Counted from the stretch's first letter, positions 1-9,836 are shown. The stretch is 64,000 bases of DNA from Saccharothrix sp. NRRL B-16348 (GCF_001280085.1 NZ_LGED01000035.1:62001-126000); one strand, 5' to 3'. Translations and numbers: made by a program. The notes: generated by a model not told the origin, from the sequence alone.

Positions 1-178
1 CCGTCCATCACCGGGTCGGAGAACGGCAGGCCGACCTCCACCAGGTCGCACCCGGCCGACACCATCGTCCGCAGCACGTCCTTCGAGCCCTCGAGCGTGG
101 GGTACCCGGCGGGCAGGTACCCGATCAGGGCCGCCCGCGCCTCCGCCCGACAAGCCGAGAAAACCGGTTCAAGCCTGC

Positions 179-182
<4 letters not shown>
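1..182 (-). CDS. trpA: Tryptophan synthase alpha subunit, N-terminal part (runs off left edge)
   Basis: The 60 codons present read as the N-terminus of TrpA, which cleaves indole-3-glycerol phosphate to indole and glyceraldehyde-3-phosphate inside the alpha2-beta2 complex. The segments [11 protein letters not shown] and [14 protein letters not shown] carry the first TIM-barrel strands and the conserved Glu and Asp (EVGLPFSDP) used in catalysis. I chose the GTG at 182 because it overlaps the trpB stop codon in a GTGA tetranucleotide, which implies translational coupling to trpB just upstream. The rest of the gene lies outside the window. Identity is clear; the length cannot be judged. Confidence 0.95.
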
Positions 183-1402
<1,220 letters not shown>

Positions 1403-1424
1403 GCGCTCTCCTCCTACGGGGGTC

Positions 1425-2234
1425 TTACCGGCTGGGCCGGGGACACGCCGGGTGCGACCCCGCCGTCACCAGCTTGTTCACCGCGACCTTGGGGTCGCCG
1501 CTCGTCACCAGGCTCTCGCCGACCAGCACCGCGTCGGCGCCCGCGCCCGCGTACGCCATCAGGTCGCCCGGCCCGGACACACCGGACTCGGCGATCTTGA
1601 TGACGTCGAAGGGCAGGCCGGGCGCGATCCGCCCGAACACGTCCTTGTCCACTTCCAGGGTGTGCAGGTTGCGCGCGTTCACGCCGATGACGCTCGCACC
1701 GGCCTCCAGCGCGCGGTCGGCCTCCTCGGCCGTGTGCACCTCGACCAGGGCCGTCATGCCCAGCGACTCCACCCGGTCGAGCAGGGACACCAGCGCGTTC
1801 TGCTCCAACGCCGCCACGATCAGCAGCACGAGGTCCGCGCCGTGCAGGCGTGCCTCGTGCACCTGGTACGGGCTGACGATGAAGTCCTTGCGCAACAGGG
1901 GCACGCCCACCGCCGCGCGCACCGCGTCGAAGTCCTCCAGCGACCCGCCGAACCGGCGCCGCTCGGTCAGCACGCTGATCGCCCGCGCGCCGCCCAGCTC
2001 GTACTGCACGGCGAGGTCCGCGGGCTCCGGGATGTCGGCCAGCTGCCCCTTGGACGGGCTGCGCCGCTTGACCTCGGCGATGACGCCGACGCCGGGTCCG
2101 CGCAGGATCGACATCACGTCCTGCGGCGGCGGCACCTTCGTCGCCTTCTCCCTGAGCACGTCGAAGGGCAGTGCCGCCTCGCGCTCGGCGAGGTCCTCGC
2201 GGACGCCTTCGATGATCGACTCGAGCACGGTCAT
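1425..2234 (-). CDS. trpC: Indole-3-glycerol phosphate synthase
   Basis: TrpC closes the indole ring by decarboxylating CdRP. The 269-residue TIM barrel shows the family signature [13 protein letters not shown] (about residues 51-63, with the catalytic Lys in EVKR), then LLRKDFI and a late [11 protein letters not shown]. It is a stand-alone trpC, not a TrpC-TrpF fusion. No trpF occurs in the window, consistent with PriA (8457-9191) doing the TrpF step as known in actinobacteria. A 210-bp gap separates it from the trp membrane gene upstream. I see no clear attenuator or second promoter in that gap. Confidence 0.97.
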   Translation of the reverse strand: MTVLESIIEGVREDLAEREAALPFDVLREKATKVPPPQDVMSILRGPGVGVIAEVKRRSPSKGQLADIPEPADLAVQYELGGARAISVLTERRRFGGSLEDFDAVRAAVGVPLLRKDFIVSPYQVHEARLHGADLVLLIVAALEQNALVSLLDRVESLGMTALVEVHTAEEADRALEAGASVIGVNARNLHTLEVDKDVFGRIAPGLPFDVIKIAESGVSGPGDLMAYAGAGADAVLVGESLVTSGDPKVAVNKLVTAGSHPACPRPSR

Positions 2235-2444
2235 CCGCGCACCTCGCTCGACTCCGTCAGACCTTCCGGTTCAGTCGCAAGCTCCCGCACGTCATGCTCC
2301 CCTTCCCGCCACGAGGATGCTAACCCCGCAGCGAACCCCGTCCGGCCACCGGGGTGGCACCGTTCGCGCAGTTGACCAGCACCCTTGCGAACCGACGTGC
2401 GCAAACGTGCGGAGCCGGCGCGTCAGCCGGTCGTCAGCGCGACG

Positions 2445-2933
2445 TCAGTCCCGGTCCGTGGGATCGTCGCCGCGCTCCAGCGCGTTCCACAGGTCCCGCT
2501 CGGGATCGGCGGTCCGCTTGGCCGCGCCGGGCGTCTGGTAACCGCCGCCCAAGCGGGGCATGGCCGAACCGCGCACGACGAGCAGCACACCCGCCGCGAC
2601 CGCGAGCGCCGCGCCGAGGAGCACGAGGCCGCGACCGGTCACAGGCCCGTCGGCGTCCACTCCTTGGAACGCCGCCGCCGCGCCCGCGAGCAGCACCACG
2701 ACGCCGAGCACCCGCCGCACCCAGCCGCTCAACGCCACCACGGCGGCGATGGCGGCCAGGCACAGCAACGCCAACGGGGTCAGCGCGGGCACGACGTCGC
2801 CGCCGCTTCGGTCCGCCGAAGCGTCCCAGGACATGGCGGACGCGCCCCACAACGCCACCGCGCCGAGCAGCAGCAGCGCCACCACGATCCACAGTGGACG
2901 CCTGCCGGGCCGGGCGCCGGACGTCTCAGACAC
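2445..2933 (-). CDS. Trp-operon-associated membrane protein
   Basis: This 162-residue protein has four predicted membrane helices (about residues 13-31, 49-68, 71-90 and 103-123) and a polar C-terminal tail. It matches the Trp_oprn_chp (TIGR02234-type) membrane proteins found between trpE and trpC in actinomycetes. That family has no established biochemical role. The position in the trp operon suggests a link to tryptophan or its precursors, which is inference. Its start overlaps the trpE stop by 8 bp, so it is probably translated from the trpE message. The hydrophobic pattern and context are secure; the function is not. Confidence 0.85.
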   Translation of the reverse strand: MSETSGARPGRRPLWIVVALLLLGAVALWGASAMSWDASADRSGGDVVPALTPLALLCLAAIAAVVALSGWVRRVLGVVVLLAGAAAAFQGVDADGPVTGRGLVLLGAALAVAAGVLLVVRGSAMPRLGGGYQTPGAAKRTADPERDLWNALERGDDPTDRD

Positions 2934-4476
2934 GGGCCGGGTCCACCGCCGGGGCCATGGTCTGCGCGGTCGCGATCGCCGAGAGCACCGCGCCCGCCTT
3001 GTTCAGGCACTCGTTGTCCTCGGCGACGGGGTCGGAGTCGGCCACGATGCCGCCGCCGGCCTGCACGTACGCCACGCCGTCGCGCACCAGGGCGGTGCGG
3101 ATGGCGATCGCGGTGTCCGCGTCGCCCGCGAAGTCCAGGTAGCCGACGACGCCGCCGTACAGGCCGCGCCGGGTGGGCTCCAGCTCCTCGATCAGCTCCA
3201 TCGCGCGCGGCTTGGGCGCGCCGGAGAGGGTGCCCGCCGGGAAGCACGCCGCGACCGCGTCGAACGCCGTCCTGCCCTCGGCCAACTCGCCGCTGACGGT
3301 GGACACGATGTGCATGACGTGGCTGTACCGCTCGACCTTGAAGAAGTCGACCACGGTCACCGAGCCCGGCTTGCACACCCGGCCCAGGTCGTTGCGGCCC
3401 AGGTCGACGAGCATCAGGTGCTCGGCGCGTTCCTTGTGGTCGGCCAGCAGGTCCTTCTCCAGCAGGGCGTCTTCCTCCTCGTCGACGCCCCTCCACCGGG
3501 TGCCCGCGATCGGGTGAGTGGTGGCCTTGCCGTCGCGCACGGTCACCAACGACTCCGGGCTGCAGCCGACGATGTCGAAGTCGTCCAGCCGCAGCAGGTA
3601 CATGTACGGGCTGGGGTTGGACGTGCGCAGCACGCGGTAGATGTCGAGCGGGTCGGCGGTGGTGCGCATCTCGAACCGCTGCGACAGCACGACCTGGAAC
3701 GCCTCGCCCGCCCGGATGGCCTCCTTGGCCTGCTCCACGACGGCGTAGTGCTCCTGCTGCGAGCGGCGGCGCACGAACTCCGGCTTGGGCCGGGCGAACA
3801 CCGCGACCGTCGGCGGCGCGGGGCTCTGCAGGTCCTGCGTCATCGCGTCGAGCCTGGTCACCGCGTCGTCGTACGCCGCGTCGACGCGTGCCGGCGAGTC
3901 GTCCCAGTTGATGGCGTTCGCGATGAGCGTGACGGTGCCCTCGTGGTGGTCGAGCGCGGCCAGGTCGGTGGCCAGCAGCATCACCAGCTCCGGCACCTTC
4001 AGGTCGTCCTCGGCCAACGACGGCAGCCGCTCCAGCCGCCGCACGGCGTCGTAGCCGATGTAGCCGACCATCCCGCCGGTCAACGGCGGCAGGCCGGGCA
4101 GCGGGTCCGTGCGCAGCACCTCGATGGTCTCGCGCAGCGCCACCAGCGGGTCGCCGCCCTCGGGCAGGCCCACCGGGTGGGGGCCGAGCCAGAACGCCTC
4201 GCCGCCGGTCGCGGTCAACGCGCCCGCGCTGCGCGCGCCGACGAACGACCAGCGCGACCAGGAGCGGCCGTTCTCGGCCGACTCGAACAGGAACGTGCCC
4301 GGACGGTCCGCCGCGAGCTTGCGGTACAGCCCGACGGGCGTCTCCGCGTCCGCCAGCAGCCGCCGCACCACCGGGATGACCCGCCGTTGGGCGGCGAGCT
4401 CGCGGAACTCCTCGCGCGTCGGGCTGACCTCGCCCAGACCCGCACCTGCACCGATGACGCTCACCATGGCCGACAT
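2926..4476 (-). CDS. trpE: Anthranilate synthase component I
   Basis: TrpE converts chorismate and ammonia (or glutamine with TrpG) to anthranilate. The 516-residue protein has the N-terminal regulatory domain (FLFESAENG near residue 66, where tryptophan binds in the family) and the C-terminal chorismate-binding domain with [19 protein letters not shown] and [11 protein letters not shown]. It is a separate component I; trpG and trpD are not in the window. I took ATG at 4476; an ATG three codons later (MVSVIG) is also possible. It heads the minus-strand trp genes and faces a tetR across an 87-bp gap that must hold both promoters. Confidence 0.97.
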   Translation of the reverse strand: MSAMVSVIGAGAGLGEVSPTREEFRELAAQRRVIPVVRRLLADAETPVGLYRKLAADRPGTFLFESAENGRSWSRWSFVGARSAGALTATGGEAFWLGPHPVGLPEGGDPLVALRETIEVLRTDPLPGLPPLTGGMVGYIGYDAVRRLERLPSLAEDDLKVPELVMLLATDLAALDHHEGTVTLIANAINWDDSPARVDAAYDDAVTRLDAMTQDLQSPAPPTVAVFARPKPEFVRRRSQQEHYAVVEQAKEAIRAGEAFQVVLSQRFEMRTTADPLDIYRVLRTSNPSPYMYLLRLDDFDIVGCSPESLVTVRDGKATTHPIAGTRWRGVDEEEDALLEKDLLADHKERAEHLMLVDLGRNDLGRVCKPGSVTVVDFFKVERYSHVMHIVSTVSGELAEGRTAFDAVAACFPAGTLSGAPKPRAMELIEELEPTRRGLYGGVVGYLDFAGDADTAIAIRTALVRDGVAYVQAGGGIVADSDPVAEDNECLNKAGAVLSAIATAQTMAPAVDPARV

Positions 4477-4516
4477 TGTGCCGGTCGGGCATATACGGAT
4501 GTTCGGCCGGGCTCTA

Positions 4517-4534
4517 TTTCAACGCGTGTTGAAA
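4517..4534. promoter_or_regulatory. Dyad operator between trpE and tetR, overlapping a promoter
   Basis: TTTCAAC (4517-4523) and GTTGAAA (4528-4534) form a perfect 7-bp inverted repeat around GCGT. The right arm contains TTGAAA (4529-4534), which with CATGAT (4552-4557) makes a -35/-10 pair with a 17-nt spacer. The -10 ends 6 nt before the tetR GTG. The dyad is therefore well placed for autorepression of the TetR protein, and possibly for effects on trpE. No binding data exist here; the assignment is inference from position and symmetry. Confidence 0.6.
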
Positions 4535-4563
4535 AACTGGGCGGCTTGCCGCATGATGATGGC

Positions 4564-5178
4564 GTGAACCCCGGCTCGGACCAAACCGAACCCAAGCGCC
4601 GCGGCCGACGGGCGGGCGGCGAGGACACCAAGGCCGCGCTGCTGGACGCCGCGCGCGAGGTGTTCGTCGAACGCGGCTACGAGGGCGCCACCGTCCGGTC
4701 CATCGCCGCGCGGGCCGGCGTGGACGCCGCGATGGTGAACCACTGGTTCGGCAGCAAGGAAGCCCTGTTCGCGAAGGCCGTGCTCCAGGTGCCGGTCGAC
4801 CTCAACGTGCTGATCGAACGCATCCTCGACGGTCCGGACGAGGAGACCGGCGAACGGATCGTGCGCAACTTCATCGGCATCTGGGACCCCATCGGCGGCG
4901 GCCAGTTCGCCGCGATGGTGCGCAGCGTGACGGCGCACAGCCAGGTCGCCGAGGTGCTGCGCGGCTTCTTCGTGCAGACCCTGATCAAGCGGGTCGTCAT
5001 GCACCTGGACGTCTCGGACGCCGAGCTGCGCGCGACGCTGGTCGCCAGCCAGATCTTCGGCATGGGCATGGTGCGGTACGTGGTGAAGTTCGAGCCGTTC
5101 GCCTCGGCCGACGTGGAGACGATGGTCAAGGCCATCGCGCCCAACCTGCAGCGCTACCTGACCGGCGACCTGGGCTGA
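4564..5178 (+). CDS. TetR/AcrR-family transcriptional regulator
   Basis: A 204-residue TetR-family repressor. The N-terminal helix-turn-helix is clear: AALLDAAREVFVERGYEGATVRSIAARAGVDAAMVNHWFGSKEALF spans about residues 21-66. The C-terminal half resembles the TetR_C domains of the AcrR type with WDPIGGG and AAMVRS segments; its ligand is unknown. I chose GTG at 4564, the first start downstream of the promoter and dyad; a -10-like CATGAT ends 6 nt upstream, so the mRNA may be leaderless. The much longer open frame running in from 2560 is antisense to the trp genes. It probably controls itself and perhaps neighbours; a role in trp control is unproven. Confidence 0.9.
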   Translation: MNPGSDQTEPKRRGRRAGGEDTKAALLDAAREVFVERGYEGATVRSIAARAGVDAAMVNHWFGSKEALFAKAVLQVPVDLNVLIERILDGPDEETGERIVRNFIGIWDPIGGGQFAAMVRSVTAHSQVAEVLRGFFVQTLIKRVVMHLDVSDAELRATLVASQIFGMGMVRYVVKFEPFASADVETMVKAIAPNLQRYLTGDLG

Positions 5179-5239
5179 GCGGCCGGACCAACCCGACCGG
5201 ACCGAGCCGGCCAGGCCAAGTCGGTCGGCCCTGAGCCGG

Positions 5240-5593
5240 TCAGTCGGCCGGGCCGAGCAGCACGGTCGCGTCGAAGCAGGTCGCGTCACCGGTGTGGCAC
5301 GCGCCGCCGACCTGGTCCACGACCAGCAGCAACGTGTCGCCGTCGCAGTCCAGCCGCACCTCGTGCACGTACTGCGTGTGCCCGGACGTCTCGCCCTTCA
5401 CCCACAGCTGCTGCCGGCTGCGCGAGTAGTACGTGGCGCGACGGGTGGTGAGCGTGCGGTGCAGGGCCTCGTCGTCCATCCACGCCACCATCAACACCTC
5501 CCCGGTGCCGCGCCGCTGCGCCACGGCGCACACCAGGCCGTCGGCGGTGCGCTTGAGCCGTGAGGCGATGGACGGGTCGAGCGCGCTGGTCAA
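5240..5593 (-). CDS. hisI: Phosphoribosyl-AMP cyclohydrolase
   Basis: HisI opens the purine ring of PR-AMP in histidine synthesis, using zinc. The 117-residue single-domain form (no HisE fusion) carries the family signatures: [43 protein letters not shown] and [10 protein letters not shown] with the metal-binding cysteines. I chose TTG at 5593: it overlaps the stop of the upstream membrane gene (GTTGA) and has GGAGGA 6 nt before it. A frame extending to 5872 exists but would run through that neighbour. The gene is third in hisF-membrane gene-hisI. Confidence 0.94.
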   Translation of the reverse strand: MTSALDPSIASRLKRTADGLVCAVAQRRGTGEVLMVAWMDDEALHRTLTTRRATYYSRSRQQLWVKGETSGHTQYVHEVRLDCDGDTLLLVVDQVGGACHTGDATCFDATVLLGPAD

Positions 5594-5967
5594 CGCTGTC
5601 CTCCGAGGAAGTGGATCCGGGCGGGCTTGGTGTTGAGCATCACCACGGCGAAGATGTGCGCGGCGGACAGCAGGCCGGACACCACGCGGATCCACACCGG
5701 CCCCTGGTTGAGCACCGCGAGCAGGTGGATCAACGCGACCAGGCCGAAGACGAACGCCGCCGTCAGCCGGGCCGGGCGCAGGCGCGCCAGCAGGCCGCCC
5801 ACCGACAGCAGCCCCAGCACGGCGACGATCACCGGGAACTTGATCCAGCTCGAGTCGTTCTCGACCTGCCACTGAACCAGGCCCATGAGCACGAACGCCA
5901 GGGCGCCCGCCGTGCCGATCAGGGTCGCGAGGAACACCTCGGTCGGCGCGTTGCGCGGGTTCAGCAT
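5590..5967 (-). CDS. Small membrane protein between hisF and hisI
   Basis: This 125-residue protein has four hydrophobic segments, at about residues 10-31, 42-60, 67-88 and 95-112, with short polar ends. I do not recognise a named domain. The start ATG shares one base with the hisF stop (TGATG), and its stop overlaps the hisI TTG start, so it is locked into translation of the his genes. This coupling suggests co-expression with histidine synthesis but does not show what it does. It is not similar to any His enzyme. Start choice is secure because of the overlap. Confidence 0.8.
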   Translation of the reverse strand: MLNPRNAPTEVFLATLIGTAGALAFVLMGLVQWQVENDSSWIKFPVIVAVLGLLSVGGLLARLRPARLTAAFVFGLVALIHLLAVLNQGPVWIRVVSGLLSAAHIFAVVMLNTKPARIHFLGGQR

Positions 5968-6740
5968 CAGCGCACCTCCACGCCCGCGTCGCGCAGGCCC
6001 TGCTTCACGTCGCCGATGCGCAGCGTGCCGAAGTGGAACACGCTGGCCGCGAGCACGGCGTCCGCGCCCTCCGCCACGGCGGGCGGGAAGTGCTCGACCG
6101 AGCCCGCGCCGCCGCTGGCGATCAACGGCACGTCGACGACCTCGCGGGTGAGCCGGATCAGCTCCAGGTCGAACCCGGCCTTGGTGCCGTCGGCGTCCAT
6201 GGAGTTCAGCAGGATCTCGCCGACGCCCAGCTCCTGGCCGCGCGCCGCCCACTCGACCGCGTCGATGCCGGTGCCCTTGCGGCCGCCGTGCGTGGTGACC
6301 TCGAACCCCGACGGGGTGGGCCGCTCGCCCTCCGGCACGCGGCGCGCGTCCACCGACAGCACGATGCACTGGGCGCCGAACCGGCGGGACAGCTCGCCGA
6401 GCAGCTCGGGCCGGGCGATCGCGGCCGTGTTCACGCTCACCTTGTCCGCGCCCGCGCGCAGCAGCTTGTCCACGTCGTCCGCGCTGCGCACGCCGCCGCC
6501 CACGGTCAGCGGGATGAACACCTGCTCCGCCGTGCGCCTGACCACGTCGAACGTGGTCTCGCGGTCGCTGGACGACGCAGTCACGTCGAGGAACGTCAGC
6601 TCGTCCGCGCCCTCCGCGTCGTAGGCCCGCGCCAGCTCGACCGGGTCGCCCGCGTCGACGAGGTTGGTGAAGTTCACACCCTTCACGACCCTGCCCCGGT
6701 CGACGTCCAGGCAGGGGATCACGCGCACCGCGACTGACAT
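5967..6740 (-). CDS. hisF: Imidazole glycerol phosphate synthase, cyclase subunit
   Basis: HisF uses ammonia from HisH to turn PRFAR into imidazole glycerol phosphate and AICAR. The 257-residue barrel shows [17 protein letters not shown] with the catalytic Asp (about residue 12), LTVGGGVRS and, in the second half, VLSVDARR carrying the second catalytic Asp, then [10 protein letters not shown] chose ATG at 6740 over a TTG two codons upstream because the homologous N-terminus begins right at SVAVRVIPC. There is no convincing Shine-Dalgarno. hisH lies about 2.5 kb away with priA, so the two subunits are not co-transcribed here. Confidence 0.97.
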   Translation of the reverse strand: MSVAVRVIPCLDVDRGRVVKGVNFTNLVDAGDPVELARAYDAEGADELTFLDVTASSSDRETTFDVVRRTAEQVFIPLTVGGGVRSADDVDKLLRAGADKVSVNTAAIARPELLGELSRRFGAQCIVLSVDARRVPEGERPTPSGFEVTTHGGRKGTGIDAVEWAARGQELGVGEILLNSMDADGTKAGFDLELIRLTREVVDVPLIASGGAGSVEHFPPAVAEGADAVLAASVFHFGTLRIGDVKQGLRDAGVEVR

Positions 6741-6785
6741 GGCCAAAAGCCTACGTGGACGCCCTGAGCGGCCCGCTCCGGCGTG

Positions 6786-6895
6786 CCTGAGCGTTCAACT
6801 CAGGGCTCCTGAACGTAGGACACACGCGACCTGAACGTAGGACTCACGCGTGCTGAACTTGGGACGTGCGCGACCCGAACGTGGGATTCGCGGCG
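6786..6895. repeat. 22-bp tandem array A, five units, all plus orientation
   Basis: Five consecutive units of exactly 22 bp start at 6786, 6808, 6830, 6852 and 6874. Each begins (C/G)C(T/C)GA(A/G)C and ends in a CG-rich tail. The first unit differs: it carries TTCAACTC and is itself a hairpin (CCTGAG, 7-nt loop, CTCAGG). Units 2 and 3 carry GTAGGAC. A degenerate 23-bp unit may precede it at 6763-6785. The array lies upstream of hisF and upstream of the cold shock gene leader. It is the same family as the arrays at 13653 and 61848. There are no spacers, so it is not CRISPR. Confidence 0.9.
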
Positions 6896-7069
6896 TCTGG
6901 TGGGCGACGTGGCGGCCAAAGTGTGGTTCACTTGTGGAGGTCGCAAGTTTTGTGTTCGTGTCACCACGCTCGCGAAACATTGTTTGAGCGTGTGATTCCT
7001 CAGGGTCAGCGTTTGGACCGGCCCCAGCGGGTGCGTTCGCCCCGTTGGTAGCTGTATGAGGAGTTAAAG
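6896..7069 (+). promoter_or_regulatory. Leader and promoter region of the cold shock gene
   Basis: The 174 bp between array A and the cold shock gene hold no open frame I would accept. GAGGAG at about 7058-7063 is the Shine-Dalgarno for the ATG at 7070. The region is somewhat A/T-richer around 6950-6985 (CAAGTTTTGTG, AAACATTGTTTGAG), where a promoter is likely, which would give a long 5' leader as is common for csp genes. I could not define a single -35/-10 pair. Confidence 0.4.
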
Positions 7070-7273
7070 ATGGCGCAGGGCACCGTGAAGTGGTTCAACT
7101 CGGAGAAGGGCTTCGGCTTCATCTCCCCCGAGGATGGCGGCGCGGACGTGTTCGTCCACTACTCGGAGATCCAGAGCGGCGGCTACCGCAGCCTGGAAGA
7201 GAACCAGCGGGTGAGCTTCGATGTCGGCCAGGGCGCCAAGGGCCCCCAGGCGACGAACGTGACGGTCATCTGA
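7070..7273 (+). CDS. Cold shock domain protein
   Basis: A 67-residue single cold-shock-domain protein, the usual length for actinobacterial CspA-type RNA/ssDNA chaperones. RNP1 (KGFGFI) and RNP2 (VFVHYSEI) are intact, and it begins with the standard [11 protein letters not shown]. It likely melts RNA structure in the cytoplasm. Actinomycetes carry several such paralogues, so I do not assign a letter. It is monocistronic: a long leader precedes it and a strong hairpin follows 15 nt after the stop. Confidence 0.95.
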   Translation: MAQGTVKWFNSEKGFGFISPEDGGADVFVHYSEIQSGGYRSLEENQRVSFDVGQGAKGPQATNVTVI

Positions 7274-7288
7274 CCTAGCGTTGCTCGT

Positions 7289-7325
7289 GAAGAGCCCCGT
7301 TCCCCTCGTGGGAGCGGGGCTCTTC
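7289..7325 (+). terminator. Hairpin terminator after the cold shock gene
   Basis: GAAGAGCCCCG (7289-7299) pairs perfectly with CGGGGCTCTTC (7315-7325), and inner CCC/GGG can extend the stem. No U-tract follows (CGCGTG), as is common for actinobacterial terminators. It sits 15 nt after the cold shock stop and before the next gene. Confidence 0.75.
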
Positions 7326-7353
7326 CGCGTGTTCTCCGGCTAACGTTGCCGCC

Positions 7354-7719
7354 ATGGACCTCGCAGCCGTCAAGTACCTGTTGTTGACCACCTTCCGCAA
7401 GGACGGCACCGCCGTGCCCACACCCGTCTGGGTCGCGGGCGGCGACGGCACGCTGTACGCGTGGTCCGCCGCCCAAGCGGGCAAGGTGAAGCGCATCCGC
7501 CGCAGCGGCGACGTCCTCGTCGGGCCGTGCGACCTGCGCGGCAAGCCCACCGGCGAGCAGGTCCCGGCCACCGCGCGGCTGCTCGACGGGCCCGGCACCG
7601 ACCGGGTGCAGGCCCTCATCGCGAAGAAGTACGGCGTGGTGGGCAAGCTCTCAGTGCTCGGCAGCCGACTCCGCCGCGGGCGCAACGGCACGATCGGCAT
7701 CGAGATCAAGACCGCCTAG
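7354..7719 (+). CDS. PPOX-class (split-barrel) F420/FMN-binding protein
   Basis: This 121-residue protein fits the short PPOX-class F420-dependent oxidoreductase family. The N-terminus KYLLLTTFRKDGTAVPTPVWVA is the first beta-hairpin of the split barrel, followed by LYAWSAAQAGKVKRIRRSGDV and VLVGPCDLRG. Members bind F420 or flavin; substrates are mostly unknown, and I cannot tell the cofactor here. A TAACGT box at 7341-7346 ends 7 nt before the ATG, so the mRNA may be leaderless. The downstream operators at 7721-7766 start right after its stop. Confidence 0.8.
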   Translation: MDLAAVKYLLLTTFRKDGTAVPTPVWVAGGDGTLYAWSAAQAGKVKRIRRSGDVLVGPCDLRGKPTGEQVPATARLLDGPGTDRVQALIAKKYGVVGKLSVLGSRLRRGRNGTIGIEIKTA

Positions 7720-7720
7720 C

Positions 7721-7766
7721 GTCAACCCGAAGTTGACGCACCACGCTGCGTCAACCTACAGTTGAC
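7721..7766 (+). promoter_or_regulatory. Tandem GTCAAC/GTTGAC operators on the Clp-N/HTH promoter
   Basis: Two 17-bp dyads, GTCAAC-N5-GTTGAC, lie at 7721-7737 and 7750-7766, 29 bp apart. The right arm of the first supplies a -35 (TTGACG, 7733-7738) and the second contains a -10 (TACAGT, 7757-7762) after an 18-nt spacer. The -10 ends 6 nt before the GTG at 7769. A protein bound to both sites would cover the whole core promoter, so autorepression by the HTH protein downstream is the simplest reading. Confidence 0.7.
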
Positions 7767-7768
7767 GG

Positions 7769-8494
7769 GTGGTAGCACCGCCGGTCCAGCTCACGGACCT
7801 CATCGTCACCGTCGCGGCGGAGCACACCGACGTGCTGGGCAGGCTGGCCGCCGCCGTGCGGCTGAGCGGCCGGCTCGACGAGCTGGGCGACCACCTCATC
7901 GGCCACTTCGTCGACGAGGCACGCCGGGCGGGCGCGAGCTGGACCGAGATCGGCGAGAGCCTCGGCGTCACCAAGCAGGCCGCGCAGAAGCGGTTCGTGC
8001 CCAAGGAGTCACCGGACCTGAAGCCGAGCTTCGACCGCTACACCGACCGGGCGCGGCGGGTCGTCGTGCTGGCCCGCCACCACGCCCGGTTCAGCGAGCA
8101 CATCGGCACCGAACACCTCCTGCTCGGCCTGCTCGACGAGTCCGGCGGCCTGGCCGCCAAGACGATCGCCGAGCTGGAAGCGGCGGAGGGCACCACGCGG
8201 ATGGCGGTGCTCAACGAGCTGGACGGCACGGTCCGGCAGCGGCCCGAGCCGCAGCCGTTCACCACGCACTGCAAGAAGGCGCTGGAACTGGCCGTGCGGG
8301 CGTCGCTGCGCCAGGGCCACAGGTTCGTCGGCACCGAGCACCTGCTGCTCGGCCTGCTCGCCGAAGGGGAGGGCACCGCGGCCAAGGCCCTCGAACGCAC
8401 CGGCGTCACCGAGGCGGCCGCGGAGGCCTACATCGTCCGCGAGATCGAGGACGCGATCAACCGCGCACAGCGGCCAGCGCCTCCGGGAGCGTGA
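7769..8494 (+). CDS. Clp N-terminal repeat protein with helix-turn-helix
   Basis: A 241-residue protein with a helical N-terminus carrying a helix-turn-helix ([20 protein letters not shown], about residues 52-71), followed by two Clp N-terminal repeat motifs: [16 protein letters not shown]...[13 protein letters not shown] (about 90-130) and [16 protein letters not shown]...[13 protein letters not shown] (about 168-205). There is no AAA+ ATPase domain, so it is not ClpC itself. Such proteins may sense Clp substrates or adaptors and act on DNA; this is inference. Two matching operators overlap its promoter and the GTG is probably leaderless. Its 3' end overlaps priA by 38 bp, tail to tail. Confidence 0.8.
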   Translation: MVAPPVQLTDLIVTVAAEHTDVLGRLAAAVRLSGRLDELGDHLIGHFVDEARRAGASWTEIGESLGVTKQAAQKRFVPKESPDLKPSFDRYTDRARRVVVLARHHARFSEHIGTEHLLLGLLDESGGLAAKTIAELEAAEGTTRMAVLNELDGTVRQRPEPQPFTTHCKKALELAVRASLRQGHRFVGTEHLLLGLLAEGEGTAAKALERTGVTEAAAEAYIVREIEDAINRAQRPAPPGA

Positions 8495-9191
8495 ACGCGC
8501 CCGCGTAGAGCGCCTTGCCCACGATCGCGCCCTCGACGCCGTCCCGGGACAACGCCGCCAGCGCCACCAGGTCGGCCACGCTCGACACGCCGCCGGACGC
8601 GATCACCGGCGCGTCGGTGCGCGCGCACAGCTCGCGCAGCAGGTCCACGTTCGGTCCCTGGAGCGTGCCGTCCTTGCCCACGTCGGTGACCACGTAGCGG
8701 GCGCAGCCGTCCCGGTCCAGCCGGTCCAGCACCTCCCACAGGTCGCCGCCGTCCTTCGTCCAGCCGCGCGCGGCCACCCGGTGGCCCTGCTCGGTGATCC
8801 GCACGTCCAGGCCAACCGCGATCTTCTCGCCGTGCTCGGCGACGACCTTCGCGCACCACACCGGGTCCTCCAGCGCGGCCGTGCCCAGGTTCACCCGCGC
8901 GCAGCCCGTCGCGAGCGCGGCGGCCAGCGACGCGTCGTCGCGGATGCCGCCGGACAGCTCGACCTGCACGTCCAGCTCGCCGACCACGCGGGCCAGCAGC
9001 TCGCGGTTGCTGCCGCGGCCGAACGCGGCGTCGAGGTCGACCAGGTGCACCCACTCGGCGCCGTCGCGCTGCCACGCGAGCGCGGCGTCCAGCGGGTCGC
9101 CGTAGTTGGTCTCGGTGCCGGCCTCGCCCTGCACGAGCCGAACGGCCAGGCCATCGGCCACGTCAACAGCCGGGAGCAGCGTGAAAGTCAC
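8457..9191 (-). CDS. priA: Bifunctional ProFAR/phosphoribosylanthranilate isomerase
   Basis: The 244-residue barrel is the actinobacterial PriA form, which isomerises both ProFAR (histidine, HisA step) and PRA (tryptophan, TrpF step). Key features: [10 protein letters not shown] with the catalytic Asp (about residue 10), VRLVQGEAG with the dual-substrate Arg, [29 protein letters not shown] with the second Asp (about 175) and IASGGVSS. The sequence closely follows mycobacterial PriA from memory. The lack of a trpF in the window fits. It follows hisH by 9 bp and overlaps the Clp-N/HTH gene 3' end by 38 bp. Confidence 0.96.
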   Translation of the reverse strand: MTFTLLPAVDVADGLAVRLVQGEAGTETNYGDPLDAALAWQRDGAEWVHLVDLDAAFGRGSNRELLARVVGELDVQVELSGGIRDDASLAAALATGCARVNLGTAALEDPVWCAKVVAEHGEKIAVGLDVRITEQGHRVAARGWTKDGGDLWEVLDRLDRDGCARYVVTDVGKDGTLQGPNVDLLRELCARTDAPVIASGGVSSVADLVALAALSRDGVEGAIVGKALYAGAFTLPEALAAVRG

Positions 9192-9200
9192 GCGTTCAGC

Positions 9201-9836
9201 CTAGTTGACGCTCTTGAGCCAGTTCTCCAGCAGGTGCGCGCCCGCGTCGCCGGACTTCTCCGGGTGGAACTGGGTCGCCCACAGCGGCCCGTTCTCCACC
9301 GCCGCGACGAACTCGTCGCCGCCGTGCTCGGCCCACGTCACCAGCGGCGCGCGGAGCGTGCCGGACTCCTCCAGCTCCCACTTGCGCACGCCGTAGGAGT
9401 GCACGAAGTAGTACCGGGTGTCCGGGTCGAGACCGGCGAACAGTTGGGTGTCCTCGGGCGCGCGAACGGTGTTCCAGCCCATGTGGGGCACGACGGGCGC
9501 GTCCAGCCGCTCCACCGTGCCCGGCCACTCGCCGCAGCCCTCGGTGAGCACGCCGTGCTCGATGCCGCGCTCGAACAGGACCTGCATGCCGACGCAGATG
9601 CCGAGCACGGGCCGTCCGCCGGCGAGCCGCTGGCCGATGAGCCGGCCGCCCTTGATCGCGTCCAGGCCGGCCATGCACGCGGCGAACGCGCCGACACCGG
9701 GCACCACCAGGCCGTCCGCGTCGAGCGCGGCCCGATGGTCGGCGGTCACCTCCACGTCGGCGCCGACGCGCTGGAGCGCGCGCTCGGCGGAGCGGATGTT
9801 GCCGAATCCGTAGTCCAGCACGACGACCTTGGGCAC
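9201..9836 (-). CDS. hisH: Imidazole glycerol phosphate synthase, glutaminase subunit
   Basis: HisH hydrolyses glutamine and passes ammonia to HisF. The 211-residue class I glutamine amidotransferase has the nucleophile in [11 protein letters not shown] (about Cys81), the oxyanion segment VVPGVGAF and the His-Glu pair in [11 protein letters not shown] at 9836 starts the canonical [18 protein letters not shown] box at 9843-9848 ends 6 nt before the GTG, so hisH-priA may have its own leaderless promoter separate from the gene upstream. Confidence 0.97.
   Translation of the reverse strand: MPKVVVLDYGFGNIRSAERALQRVGADVEVTADHRAALDADGLVVPGVGAFAACMAGLDAIKGGRLIGQRLAGGRPVLGICVGMQVLFERGIEHGVLTEGCGEWPGTVERLDAPVVPHMGWNTVRAPEDTQLFAGLDPDTRYYFVHSYGVRKWELEESGTLRAPLVTWAEHGGDEFVAAVENGPLWATQFHPEKSGDAGAHLLENWLKSVN

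Noticed and set aside
2560..5178. 872-codon open frame on the plus strand ending in tetR
   Set aside because: Only the last 205 codons (from 4564) have a family match. The rest is antisense to trpE and the trp membrane gene and is Arg/His/Val-rich, as expected from high GC3.
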